From Paragonimus skrjabini miyazakii (lineage: Eukaryota > Platyhelminthes > Trematoda > Plagiorchiida > Troglotrematidae), in contig JTDE01000296.1 in the NCBI GenBank assembly GCA_014338405.1, forward strand, positions 137,615-201,614: 64,000 bases of DNA. Reading direction: 5' to 3'. The notes under the pieces were generated by a model that ran no database searches, was not told the origin of the DNA, and was given only the letters and a program-made list of their open reading frames with translations. The translations under genes and the position numbers were made by a program. Positions 49,425 to 61,600 of the stretch are shown in pieces. Every line of letters begins with the position of its first letter. Position 1 is the first letter of the stretch.

Positions 49425-51892
49425 AACCTAGCCTAAATTGATTGATTTCCAACCGAAAGGAAAATCAATGCATGGATTCTGTTTCACAGCCAAACATTTT
49501 CACCATTTAGTTCGTCTACGGCAGTCACCTGTAGACCATAAACTGAGCCAATGTATTATAGTAGATCGTCGATAATACTTTTGCTGAACTGACTGGAATA
49601 TCTCTCTGTCCAATCGATTCCGGAACTGTAATTCAATAAACCGAGTCAAACACAAGGTAATAGTCGAGAAACACACTTATGATGAGTCAGTGGTATATGC
49701 CTCGTTGATCCAGGATTTGAGGAACAGTAAGATACGGACGTACACTTCTTCACCTATCTTCGCCTGTTCTGCACTAATGTCCGTTTCTATCACGGTTAGT
49801 AATCACTCAATGTGCAGTTTGGTTTCCAGAGGAGGCCCTTCCTGATACTGTAACAAATCCGTCTTCCCCATGGTTAGATCAAACAAAAAACTCTACCTCC
49901 CAGGGTTTAGAATATCCCGTTAACACGCAAAATTCTTGAGGTTGTACCTCTCAGTCTAATGCATAAGATCTCAGGTGAACATTTTGCCTCTATTCCTCAG
50001 ACTCTTTCGAATTGGTCCCTATGTGGGTGTCTATGGTCTCTAACTTGTACAAATAGCAGTAGCCATAATTGACATCGGACTGGTTTTATACCGATTTGAT
50101 TACTCATCACACCTCGTTACCGAATCGTCTTTTGCTGTCCTGGCTGGAAGTTAACGGAAGCTGACACGACAAAACAACCCATCATGTCGTAGAAAATTTA
50201 GTACGGCGATTGATAAACCTTTTATCATGACAACAGTTGAGCCAATTACAACCCGGTTTTCACAGGCACCCTCGGTTCATTTTCCAGACAATTAAACTAC
50301 AACTGGTCGTCAAGAGCGACATTCGTAATTGTTCCGAATGACTAGAAAATATAAATTGACGGTGACGCTGATGTCATCTGAAGTTGTGGCAGCACGTGAT
50401 CATCGGGGTCATCAGCTGCTATAGGTGTCAACCCTGTCATTCAACAGCGGACTTCGATTTGACGGGCGAACATGCATAGAAGCAGTAGTGTGAAAAAACA
50501 GGGACAGCTGAAATGTCCCTCGAAATACTCTTCTCTGCTTAAAGACGCTTAGTTTTTCATACCTAGTTATTATGAATGGTATTTCCTAAGGCTATCCCGA
50601 AGGACATATAGGACGCACCGGTTGAAATAACGTACTAACTCTGTCCGTAGAAAATCAGTTGTAGTTCCCAATGATTTTTGCTTCTATTAAAGCATACAAT
50701 ATTTATTTCGGGTTGCTTCCAACAGTCCCATCGTTATTTGTGTTTGGACAGTATTGGAGTACATCCCGTAAACGTTAACATCACGTCAAGCCCCTCCGGG
50801 ACAAAATGGGGGCTACGGTGCCCAATGCCTTATTTCTGTCTTCGATATGTTAACCGAAATACTAAATGACAGATTACGCAAGATGACTGTGACGACCGTG
50901 TGTTAACGGCAAGACGTTCAGATTCATCTCAAACAAAGTCATGCTCAAATAAAAGGAGAAAAATCCGTGAACGTTTTGATATAAATCTAATCCACACGTG
51001 GCTATCAAAAGACAAAGCTGTTGGTACGTAACCTTGACAGAAAACGTACGTCGACAGAATATGAAAGTCACGAGTGAAGACCCCTGTAAGTGTTAATTAT
51101 ATGGTGAGTCGACAAGCTTATCCAACCTGTTCACAGTATGTCTGTGTTTGCACGAGCGCACACGAACTGTGAGTATTCGGTTCCAGTGTAGATGTGGAAA
51201 GCTTTTCGTTTTTTTTCTATTAGGTTGCGATAGCTGACTTGTTTGCTATACAGATGAACCGATCAATGACACGTCGCTGGTCTGTAACCCAAAGTAATCG
51301 AATGAGATTATGATTATTATTAATCAGTTACTCAATCAGTTCTCTGTTGTTCAGCTCCATGTCGTTTGAACATTCATCTGAGTTTGATGGCTGAGTTAAT
51401 GCCCAATTACTGGTAATCAAATTGGTTGCAGCTATGGTCATTCAGACCGTGGACATTCTTAGGAATATATGTAGTTGATATCAGTAACACGTTTGACCAT
51501 TATTCAACTGAACAGAATAGTTGAGTTCACCGGTCAAACTTTGAGTTCACTAGAGTTGATTCAATGAAGACTCGATTTTGGAAACGACGCCATTTTCCTC
51601 CATCTCCGGTGTGAAGAGCGGCGACGCCAGCGATGGAGGTCCCACACAATTCGAAGTCAAACAAAGTGCAATAAGCAAGTAACAGAGTCAAGAGATGATT
51701 ACTATTAACCGAAAAACTCGTAATCTCCACACGCCTTGCAGAACGCGTTTTTTCAAAGCGCTATAGTGCAAACTGGATGTACGTTAGCATTAACAACAAC
51801 AGTATATTTCCTCTCAGATTTTGATTCCTCTTAGCTAGTCTTAGTGGATTAACGCTTATTTAAACGTTTGACCGCTTCTCTTTGTTTTCAAG
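49425..51892 (+). other. LRR gene intron, no feature seen
   Basis: Second part of the intron before LRR exon 3. A weak tail-like resemblance to the SINE arm near 51.42 kb is too diverged to call. Confidence 0.55.
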
Positions 51893-52000
51893 CACTTTCC
51901 TGATTGCACGCGCGTGAATCTCTCCGGGAACCTGATTACTGAGTCCACACTACATAACCTTGCTCAAAACTTACAAAAGCTGAAGCGGTTAAAACACTTG
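51893..52000 (+). CDS. LRR gene exon 3
   Basis: A 108-nt exon (36 codons, phase 0) with TTTTCAAG acceptor and GTGAGT donor. It encodes HFPDCTRVNLSGNLITES followed by LHNLAQNLQKLKRLKHL. The V-N-L-S-x-N core is one LRR, and KHL leads into the next repeat completed by exon 4. Joined to exon 2 it continues CATLM-HFPDCTRVNLSGN at the repeat spacing expected. Confidence 0.87.
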
Positions 52001-52050
52001 GTGAGTTACTCAACTGCGTTAACGTCCTAACAGATACCGCACATACACAG
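52001..52050 (+). other. 50-nt intron
   Basis: GTGAGT...CATACACAG between LRR exons 3 and 4. It contains in-frame stops, and its removal restores the LRR consensus (LKHL-ELSNTGLG). Other introns of this gene are 4-7 kb. Confidence 0.8.
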
Positions 52051-52144
52051 GAATTATCAAACACTGGCTTAGGCGCATGTAATTCGCAGTCAGTATGCCG
52101 ACTCATTCAAAATGCCTCTAACGTGGAGTACATTGACTTATCAC
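52051..52144 (+). CDS. LRR gene exon 4
   Basis: A 94-nt exon (31 codons + 1) after the 50-nt intron, ending at a GTGAGT donor. It encodes ELSNTGLGACNSQSVCRLIQ and NASNVEYIDLS. Its last C combines with AC of the next exon to make His (DLSHN), giving the conserved LRR Asn in place. Confidence 0.9.
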
Positions 52145-52617
52145 GTGAGTAAATATACCTTTCAGCGGCTTACACTGCGTGTTTAATTTACTTTGTACAT
52201 ATTTTGTATGAATCCACTGAAATATTGGTGACCTTTCATAAAAATATAAGAGATCGTCATCTCATCTGTTGATATGTGAGTTTTGTTGAATTAGGTGCAC
52301 AAATATGGAACAGTAAAATGAGTTTGTTACCTTACTTAAGACCTGTGTTATCGCATTGTACTACTTAGAGTAAGAGACTTCGAATAATTAACATAAGTTA
52401 ATTTGAACTTGAAGCTCCTGTATATGATCGATGAGGAAAAAATTCATACTGGCTATAACTAGTAGTTAATATGTTTGGCAAGTGCACATACATTTGTGGA
52501 GCAATATCAGTACCACGAAAATCAGCCTTAAAATCAGTTTTTGAAGTTAGATACACTTTCTATCCAGCTCTCTTTGAAAAGGAGAAAATGATTTACATTT
52601 TGCTTCTGTTAAATCCC
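52145..52617 (+). other. LRR intron start, no feature seen
   Basis: First 470 bases of the 5.4-kb intron; nothing recognised. Confidence 0.6.
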
Positions 52618-52740
52618 ATCAGTAGTACCTGTCCAAATCACGGTCGGGATTTGAACATCTCTTCAGGTTCCACTGAAACACACTTTTTGTTTATTACTTC
52701 AATGACCTCATATTAGGCACGACTGAATGTCCAGACGTAA
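52618..52740 (-). repeat. SINE tRNA-head fragment
   Basis: Minus-strand copy of the SINE head. On the minus strand it shows a near-canonical B box GTTCAAATCCC (52646-52656) and the block that reads CGTGCCTAATATGAGGTCA. The tail is missing and the A box is damaged. Confidence 0.65.
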
Positions 52741-52927
52741 ATGCTTAGGTGAAGTGGTTCGTAAGCATTGTTTAACAAACTCGGCTAATCCCAGAGACTA
52801 GGCTGTTGTTGTTTTGATAACCCTAGCCGATAAGCTCACGCTCAGGACTTCTCTGTCAGAGAACTGATTGAACTTTCTGAACAGTGTGAAAGTCTCCCCT
52901 AAACAAACATGAATTTAGTTGACGTAA

Positions 52928-53140
52928 ATTGAACATCACTCAGATCTGACTCGCCTTTCGGATCCAGACAAATTTTGTCACCAGTTTCCTCAGAAAAGTA
53001 AAAATAGATTTCAGTATCGCTTTGTTAGGGCTCCTTAGTAGTGCGCATCTCTGCTATGACTCAGACTTGAATTGCTGTTGCCACATCTTCTCCAAGAGGA
53101 AACATGGTAAATGCCTAGCAGGCTCAAAATTATTGAACAT
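52928..53140 (-). repeat. SINE copy, diverged
   Basis: Begins with the tail motif TTGAACATCACTCAGAT, continues through CTCCTTAGTAGTGCGCATC to a degenerate tRNA-like head. It lies in minus orientation and is older than the copy at 37.1 kb. Confidence 0.6.
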
Positions 53141-53576
53141 ACCGAATACTGAGCAAAAACGAATATCAGTAGGCCTTTGATTCTGTTAACTTTGTCACGC
53201 TATGTATACGGTCACGTGAGCAGTGCTCAACACTTTTACTCAGTAAGAAAACAGGTCGGCTTTGCTTGCAAGTAAATCACCGAAACCAAATTTAAATGTT
53301 GTGTTAGTAACGTGCTAGCCATAAATCTATTTACCTTGCGAGCGGTGTTCAATTTTTGTTTGAATTATAGAGAAAGAATTCACGTCTTAACCTGTCCGCT
53401 CTGCAATACGTAATTCGCTATGTCTGCTCTCCGAGAGATCGGTGTTTTGGCACTTATGAATGTCAGAATATGACAGCAATTATCATAACAAGCATAAACG
53501 TTAGGCCACTGATTCACTTATCATAGCCCATAACTCCAATACAACAGTGGTGGTGTTGTTCGTACCTCGGGTTGAT

Positions 53577-53783
53577 GGTTTTGGTATTGGTATGTTCGCC
53601 GAGCTTGACGTTTAAGTTGTAAACGTTTCATCACCAAGTGAGGTGACATCATCAGTGCGTAATTGTTTTAGCTCAAAAAACTATACGCTAATACAATTAC
53701 GCACTGATGAGGTCACCTCGCTTGGTGATGAAACGTTTGCAACCTAAACGTCAAGCTCGGCTAACATACCAATACCAAAATCC
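53577..53783. repeat. Palindrome with two hammerhead-like cores
   Basis: Two arms of about 95 bp (roughly 53577-53672 and 53690-53783) in inverted orientation, with a short AT-rich centre. Each arm carries CTGATGA, a 6-bp stem, GAAA, a 6-bp stem (ACGTTT/AAACGT) and a GTC at the expected cleavage place: 53704-53752 on plus and 53607-53655 on minus. The substitutions between the arms spare these motifs. Two departures from a standard hammerhead are one extra base before stem II and no stem I in the immediate flanks. Confidence 0.65.
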
Positions 53784-54332
53784 AATACAACCTAGCCAAT
53801 AGTTTGAAATTGTGATTCATTGCACTGACAGTGCAAGAATGAGGAGTTAACAATCAGTCAGTCTGCGGATTTGCTAATAGTTCGATTTGTTGGTCAAATA
53901 AACAACAAAACAGATCATGGATTCGCACGGCTGGAACAATAACTGCGTTTTGGCCGTTATTGTTCTGTTTAATCCCTGCGCACGCCCATGAAAACCCTCT
54001 CCTCGCTTACCATCCTAGGTCGGATTTCTGATGTTGTGTAGATCAACACATGATTATAATAATTGCGTCCATATTCGACCACCATCCTGTGAGGTTTGTT
54101 GTAAACAGCAAGGAACAAGCCCTCGCAATGGAGAGCACTCAAGGTGTGCCTACATAAGTCATATCTAGCTTCATCGTTTAAAGAATATAGTGCATAGTAT
54201 CATGTACCCGGAGGTTGAGGAAATTTTGCCAGCAAGCTCTTCTGATTTCAGTTTTATGGATCGTTGAAAAAGCTTGGAACATTGAGTTTGCTATATCCAT
54301 TTAGTCAAAACGGAAAAAAGACATACGTTATC
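53784..54332. other. LRR intron stretch, no feature seen
   Basis: About 550 bases between the palindrome and the inverted repeat around Penelope copy 4; nothing recognised. Confidence 0.55.
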
Positions 54333-54504
54333 AGATGTTAACATCTCGATCTACTCTCATCAGCTGCCAAGGTGAAACCAACAAATTCTATACACGCTGC
54401 ACATAGAAACAACAATTGAACGAACTAACCACACAGTTATGACCTTTCGGGCACTACTCGTGCAACATAATGTGTGACAAGAAAATTGATTTCGTCAGCG
54501 CCTT
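54333..54504 (+). repeat. Left inverted repeat of Penelope copy 4
   Basis: Pairs with 55787-55958 in reverse complement along nearly all of its length, with scattered substitutions and small indels. It contains a GCACTA-(x)-TAGTGC-type hairpin. Confidence 0.85.
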
Positions 54505-55786
54505 CCACGCACTCAACATCGATCGATGATGTCTGACTAACATTGCTTCACATCCTGATTGAAAAACAAATATCGAGGAAACTGTAGATAGTAATGTTGT
54601 TTGGGTATATTTCTGAAACTCAGTAAAAGAGAAGATGAATCCGACAGGAAAGTAGACATCGAGAATGAGAGGTTCACCAAGAGTCTACAAAACGGGTACC
54701 CAACTGTGTTTGTAGTTCTTTCGATTTGGCAGAAATTCTGGAGAACAATTCAGTAAGTCGGCGTTAACTCTTTATTTGTCAACCTACTGTTAAGTGAGAC
54801 TGTTGAATTTTTTATGCGATTTTATTTTCTGTCAGAATGTAAACGTATGTATTCCATTATATCTTCCCAAGGTTCTCATCTTTCTTCGTACGGAAAAATT
54901 TCCGTATGAAGTTATAGTTGTTAATTATCGACAGACTGACGGTGTAAAAATAAGTGGCCCATTGGTTAACATATTGACCAATGTAATTTTGGGAAGAATT
55001 TCGAGGGTCTTCTTGTACAAACGTTATGTGAACACCATTTTAGTTTTACCGGTGAATTTGTTATTTTCCCATTTTATAGCGATTTGAACTCCATCCATCC
55101 AAACCTCACTGTATTTTATGAGGTAGAGGTCAACAATTTCTTGCCATTCTCAGGTAGTCTTTTAACTAGACATCAGGATGAAAAATTGCAACGTTTTGTT
55201 TATCAGAAGCTAACATACAACGGACAGTACTTACAATTCACCAGTTTCGCACCTATTGCTTATAAACATGGGTTAATGAGAACGTTATTTTACAGAGTCA
55301 AAAAAACGTACTGAAGATCAACTAAGGGATGAAGGGTTTATTAGAAAAGTGCTGCTGGATAACGGTTATCTGGAATAGTTTGTGGATATCCACAGTAAGA
55401 AGAAAGAGCAAAACGTAACAGGCTACAGTGCGTAGAAAAAGGATATATTTCTGAAAATCCAATACATCTGACCAACAACATCAGTCACAAACTGACATCA
55501 GTTGCAGTTGCATTGACGTCTACATAGGTAGAATGGATAGGCGCTTGCAACAGTGTATGGTGGAGCGCATTCTTAAGTGGTTATCAATTGTAATGTCAAA
55601 AAGACCTGTTGAATGTAACAAGCTCAAATAACCCAGCTTCATCGATTACCAATTACTTCTGAGCAACTGGTCATTTAGCTGATCCTGTCAAATCTTTCAA
55701 GATGTTGTTACGTAATTGGAACGCGAAACTGATAGCGACTAATGAAGCTATGGTAATCAGACAACATCGGTCGGTTTTGTGAGCAT

Positions 55787-55958
55787 GAAAGGCGTTGACG
55801 AAATCAGTCTTCTTGTCACAGATTATGTTGCACTAGTAGTGCCCGAAAGGTCATAACTGTGTGGTTAGTTCGTTCAATTGTCGTTTCTATGTGCAGCGTG
55901 TATAGAATTTGTTGGTTTCACCTTGGCAACTGATGAGAGTAAATCGAGATGTTAACAT
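55787..55958 (-). repeat. Right inverted repeat of Penelope copy 4
   Basis: Reverse complement of 54333-54504. It contains the perfect short palindrome GCACTAGTAGTGC. Confidence 0.85.
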
Positions 55959-57550
55959 TTCGCAACAGGTGTTCTCTCTGTTTTGAATATTGAAGATGAA
56001 CCAAAAAACCAACTCTGATATGACCCGTTGCTGATTATGTTTACCGACTCGTCTGGAGTTGCAGTGAGATTTAAATAAAGCAGAACTAACTCAAAGTGTA
56101 AGTCTCAGACAATAAGCCATGCTTCACTATGGTTCAGATAGTTCTTTCTACAATCACACACAGCTTCAGCAACTCAAGTACATAAACTTGCCTAGTCCAT
56201 CGATGAGAACAAAGTTGTTGGCCATCAGTGATGCATCCGATTTTGATTAACTCATACCGAATCACAAAGGTTCAGCACATGCCGACACTGATCTTCATTG
56301 GGATTTGTAGAAAAATGAATTTACCGCCACCTGTATGGAAGGAGAAACTAATAACGCTGGTTCTGACATTTTTACACTCCGTATGGCGTTAATCGTCGCT
56401 CGTTTTCCCATTGTCTCCAAGAATGGTGTGAATTTCTGACCAAATGCGTGTAAGAATTGATATCTCGAACTGCTTATCTTCCTTCCTTAACGTTCGTACG
56501 TCGTCTCTATTTTTTGTTCACTACTAACAGTAGAGCAAAACGCTAACTTCGGTGACTGGTCATATTATACAATACCATGTCCACTGTCACGGCTGAATGT
56601 TGTGGATGTCTGAACAAAGTGTATTCCCTGTAGACTGGCGTGGTCATCTCAGCTGAACAGCAGATTTTTGTCTAACGAGCTTCCAGCCAAAAGAAATATA
56701 ATTATTTGAATTGTGCAACTACTATGTAGGCTAGAGTTTGCACAAATAACTCAGAAAGGCTTAGGAATGCATGTATTTGAAAATTAATGTACTCCTGCAT
56801 AGGCAAGCGAAACCCTTCTGCAAATTCAAATGTGTGGACTCCATCAGGGACTCGGGTGCAGCCATGGATCCACAATGCTCTCGAAATGACCGAATACTAG
56901 CTGTGTCCGACCGACCATTCACCATCCAAGTTTGTTTGGTCCAAGGCTGATAGCGATATAACAGGCCCTTCTCGAGTCGCAATCTGGAGATACACACTGG
57001 AGATACATTTGGATGAACCGACTAAATCGATTTATCTAATTGCGCATATTTCGGTCACGCAAATATTCTTTTCAACTAATTTTATAGTCCAAAAAATCCA
57101 CATTTCATAACCTGTTCACAAAGACTCGTCAGGTAGTGATATGCAACGCTTTGTTTTCAAACTACGCATCAAATATCCAATCTCTCATTCATTTAACGAG
57201 CAATATATTGAGAACTGTATGAAACCGAATAGCAATGACGTGCGTCGTGAATGTTTTCGCCTATAGGAAAGTCGTTACTTTATGCAAGAATAACTGCATG
57301 ATAACGTTCGAGTTTCGTTCGTTCTAAACGTGAACCATTCTATAGTGAATAGAACGGTCGATTTAACATCATGTACTTTTCCTGTTGTTATTACTTAGAA
57401 CGTATATGCCGTACCTATGCCACGTAAGCTGTATTCATACTACAGATAACTGAGTCCAATTTAATTGTGATATATCATACTTAAATTAATACCACTCACT
57501 ATACTCGAAAAGTTGCAAGCTATCTCACGGTTAACATCAACCACCCGCAG
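55959..57550 (+). other. LRR intron, no feature seen
   Basis: Rest of the intron before LRR exon 5. Nothing recognised beyond short open frames. Confidence 0.6.
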
Positions 57551-57682
57551 ACAATGCCATCAAAGATTCAGCTGCCGAGTCCATCCTCGATTGTCTGCAA
57601 CAACTAAGATGGATTCAGAATATTCAGTTGCATCACAATTTGCTGGGAATTAGCGCTGCCGAAGGAATTCGTAAGCTGCTAG
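57551..57682 (+). CDS. LRR gene exon 5
   Basis: A 132-nt exon (2 + 43 codons + 1) with CACCCGCAG acceptor and GTGAGT donor. With the previous C it encodes HNAIKDSAAESILDCLQQL and then IQNIQLHHNLLGISAAEGI, two further LRRs. Its last G plus CT of the next exon makes Ala (RKLLA-SVTSLK). Confidence 0.92.
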
Positions 57683-58144
57683 GTGAGTTTGGTTTGCACG
57701 AGTATTTCGTTTATTTAAGATACTACCATTAACGTTTCTTAGTAACATAGTGCACTTGGTATGAACAAAGTTTTTCGTCATGTAGGCTGTTAAATTAGCT
57801 GATTGATATGACTAAATGGATCAGTGATTCCATTCAGATAAATTAACGTCCAGGTAGTAATACCTTCCATTTCTCCTATGGGAGAATTTTGGTAATTGTT
57901 AGAAGTAAACCGGAGTCTGATGTCTATCGAAAACTGTATGCTGTTTCGGCTAAATGTCAATCTACTTAACCACTATACCATTTTCCATACTGGTTTCTCT
58001 TTCAGGCATAAGAATTTATCTTTCGTGCAAAAGCCTTTCGTTTTAGTGCAGTAGAATTTCTCCATTGTATTTTCAAGTTGCGGAAGTGGTCTCTGATTGG
58101 TCTAGTGGACTCATATTTTGCGGCCTTTTTGATTGCGACTGCAC

Positions 58145-58331
58145 GCATTGGCTGCTGCGCTGGGACAATGTCCGAGGGAACACTTGAGTTGTGAAGGCCG
58201 TCATGTGGTCCAATCGGGGTAAAGAATCCAGCTCAGAGAGGACAGAGAGCACAAGCAAATGATTGGACCACATGACGGCCTTCACAACCCAAATGTTCCC
58301 TCGGACATTGTCCCAGCGCAGCAGCCAATGC
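58145..58331. repeat. Foldback repeat with 71-bp arms
   Basis: Arms 58145-58215 and 58261-58331 are reverse complements with about two differences and a 45-bp spacer. The arm contains a GGGACAATGTCC palindrome. No coding content was recognised and no link to the SINE family is visible. Such high arm identity indicates a recent origin or ongoing conversion. Confidence 0.85.
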
Positions 58332-58510
58332 TGTGGCTAAAACAAGTAACGAGTGAACCGCAGACAACGCAGGAGTTTGAACGATTCACTATTGAACAAA
58401 ATTAGCCTAAAGTTTGAGAAACGACAAGCAACAATCCACAACAAAAAAACGTCAGCCATGCGGGCAGAACCGGACAAACGTTCACAGGACGTTTAAATGA
58501 AAACCCCATT

Positions 58511-58647
58511 ACTGATGAGTGGTCGGAGACTTCGTTAATTTCGATCTGAACATCACCCACAAATGATCACAGCTGTCGCATTCCCATAGACTTTCCAGTC
58601 GAACCTTTTCGAAAGGGGCCGCAATCCATTGTGGGTGATGTTCAAAT
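58511..58647. mobile_element. Short SINE-tail foldback with 13-bp TSD
   Basis: A 137-bp insertion flanked by a perfect 13-bp duplication TGAAAACCCCATT (58498-58510 and 58648-58660). It is an inverted SINE tail joined to a forward SINE tail at TTTTCGAAAGGGGCC, with the tRNA head absent and part of the right arm deleted. As in the insertion at 37.0 kb, the left arm is longer at its outer end than the right arm. Confidence 0.9.
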
Positions 58648-58660
58648 TGAAAACCCCATT

Positions 58661-61600
58661 GTTTTGTGAACTGCAATTCCGGCACACAAACACGAATGGA
58701 CAAATTGTTTAAGAACGTACAAATCAAGCAATAATGACCTTTCTTCGTTAAAAGCCATTTTACTACTAACGAATTTGGTCAAAATCCATCTATTACTAAC
58801 AGCCAATATTACGATAGCAGTTCCAGTGACAAGCTAGACTTTACGAAATGAGAAAGTAACATGTGGTGTGAAACTTCATTTTCTCCTTTAAAAGCCCAAT
58901 AACCAAATGATAAGATGTTAATCGTGCTATGTTGGACGATAGGATATTTTTTACCACGAAAACACGAACATATACAGTTTGCTTTTAAAAGACGTATACT
59001 GAGCAGAAATAGGTAGATGGGGTTTAGTTAAACAGTCACATAAAAGTAGTTTAAACAGTGGATATGCAGATTAAGGTATCTTGGCCGCATAAATACGTCA
59101 AGTTCACATCATCTCCTACTTAAATGGGCAGCCGTGGTGTAAGCACTAACTCTTTATGAATGGGCAGACACTCCGAGGTTACAGCCATTTAAGACATTGT
59201 AGAATAACCTTATATGTTCCAGACCGACAAGCTGAACTCTTCACAGACGGTCACTCAATGTTCCGTTTCAAACAAACGGCGAGACAATCTTCTGTGACCA
59301 TGTGCTATTTGTACAAATGGGGTGATCTTTGTTAGACAGAACATACACAGAACTGCTTGATTTGTATGGGACATATAATCCGAAAGTGAACAGATTGACA
59401 AGTCCATGTTGGTCTTTGCATACCGGTCGCGATATCAAATTGTCATATCCCTGTTATGTCACAATAGCCGTGGAAGAGTCAATTCAATCGTTCTCCTTCC
59501 AATGTTCAAATGTTCTAGGTTAGTTCCATCAGCCAGCCAGGTTGCATCGATTTTACTTCCAGCAATGATCAGGATTTCAACACAATCTATAAATAAATGT
59601 TTTAATGTTATCCTTCGTTTTTCCATTCGTTCGCTGAAAAAGTAACCATCTAGAAAAGTCTTTGCGAACTGCTCATAGGTACTCCACCATTCTGGCAATG
59701 TCTAAAAGTTTAAATCTTGTGCCATATGTCGTACACACATTGATACCTGTGCAATAAAAACGGACAAAACCATGCCATTTATGGTGTATCAATAAACTCT
59801 GTCTGTTTAGCTGGTAATAGAAAAGCACAGTGAGGGGATTTTATTGGAGTAACTTAGAACGCATAAAATGTGGAGATAAAAATACCAAGTGAAAATTAAT
59901 CAGCATAATTTGTTACATTCTAACTGATCATATTATATTAAGTATATTGGTAGTCGATACATTATTTTCAAACTTATCCATTACAATATTGAAAAGAGAG
60001 GATTATAAACAACTATACATCCTTGTACAAATAGTATTACCTGACTCGGACAATTCTCTCAACTGTAGTTTGCAGCGGTGACTGAATACTCATCCACCCA
60101 GATAAAGAATCAACTAATGCAATATTTTTGACGAGTATTAATCTTATTTTTACTAGTAATAATATGTGACATTTTTAGAATATCTCTGAGTTATTTGGCC
60201 AAAAATACAGTGTGCTCAGTACACTAACCTCGAGATTGACAAAATTCTGATTGTCACATGGTTGGTTGTCCAAGCCAATTAGACGAATAAGCAGGTTTGG
60301 AGAACTCAATGCTCTGAGCGACTTAACACTAGTATGAACACCTTGACATTGTAAGTATAGTGATTTCGGTGTGATCTACACCCTTACCTCTGTCAGTTTA
60401 ATCGGACTGGCCGATATCAGTTAGTCGTGTCTACTTATATCGTCCGCAGGTGTGCAATGTGAACGTATGAGTAGTGTAGGTTAAGTGCTGGAAACAACCC
60501 GGTCTCTTTTTATCGAGGTTTGTGTGTTCTCGATAATTCACCAACAGACTAGTGTCAGTACACAGTGGTGACAGAGCTCGATTGACCTAACGTACGAACT
60601 AATGACCTAGAAGCTATGTCAATGTTCAGTTCCTTGGTAATGGATTCAACGGTCTATCTCGTCAAACTCGTTTTTTGGTTGACCAGTGAAGGTTGAGTTG
60701 AAGTCATATTCAACGTATAGCCTAAATAAACCATATTTTAGGCAATACTATTCCTATTAGCTTGATTGCAACAGCTCCGGTGGTGCCGAGATTTCGGGCA
60801 CACAAAGTCTTTAATGAATTGTTTGTAAAATTATCGATTTTTCAAAAGTCTTCATAAGTGTTTACCTGGAACACCTTTCCGACCAAGAGAAAGAGTTGAA
60901 CCAGTCCAGTTTTCCCGTGTTCCAACCCCCGTACGGAGTAAGCTGGGATTCGTTTCGTGAGATTTTCTGAAGTTCGACCGATATAACCCGTTTTACACAA
61001 ACAAATGAGAGAATAGTCACGCTTGGATGAAATGTGAACCGACTACTCGTCGTTAACATAGGATAGTAAGATTAAAGATGTGGCAGTTTACACGCCTAAC
61101 TCATCTGTAACACAAATTCCTATAACTGTCTGGTTGATCCTGTTGGTTTAAAACTTTTCAGTACTGGCTTCATTCAGGTAAATGATTTCCTTTTTTTATT
61201 CTTAAGCTATAGATGTTGGTGGCGATCTGTTCATTGTCTTGATGACGAATTTTTCTTGGATGCCGTTCTCAAAGCGGATATTGATTACTAAGTCAAGCTC
61301 ATATTCCAGCGCATTATCTAAACACATTTTGCGTACTCTTTCGGTTAGATTGCTATAGATGTTTTTTAAATTTTAAAAAATTGTTAAAATCAATGTATTG
61401 ATTTGCTCGTGCGTTCTGACAGTGATTATTGCATCGACCACCAATGGTTCAGAAATCCGCAACCCTTCTTATTGATCCGGTCCATCTGTCGACCAAATTC
61501 CACCATCGATTTGTGTAGTTCTAATGGCCTGAATATGGATTGTGGAAAACATGCCTTTAGCTGATACTTCTTCGAAATTGTGAACTATACAAGGCAGACA

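Larger units (their letters stand above)
54333..55958 (+). mobile_element. Penelope-like element copy 4 between inverted repeats
   Basis: A decayed Penelope element bounded by inverted repeats of about 171 bp (54333-54504 and 55787-55958). Inside, plus-strand frames retain YRQTDGVKISGPLVNIL (the Q-DGV-MGSPL motif), LYKRYVNTILVL (YVDD changed to YVNT), then FLPFSGSLLTR and LQFTSFAPIAYKHGLMRTLF, followed by stops. No nuclease domain is recognisable. Penelope elements are known to carry flanking repeats in direct or inverted orientation, which fits this layout. Confidence 0.8.

Noticed and set aside
51400..51460. Resemblance to the SINE tail arm
   Set aside because: Only a short, strongly diverged match; below what can be called by eye.
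55920..55960. CTGATGAG at the Penelope copy 4 right repeat as a hammerhead core
   Set aside because: No GAAA at the required place after the putative stem II in either repeat; the left repeat reads GATAAC there.
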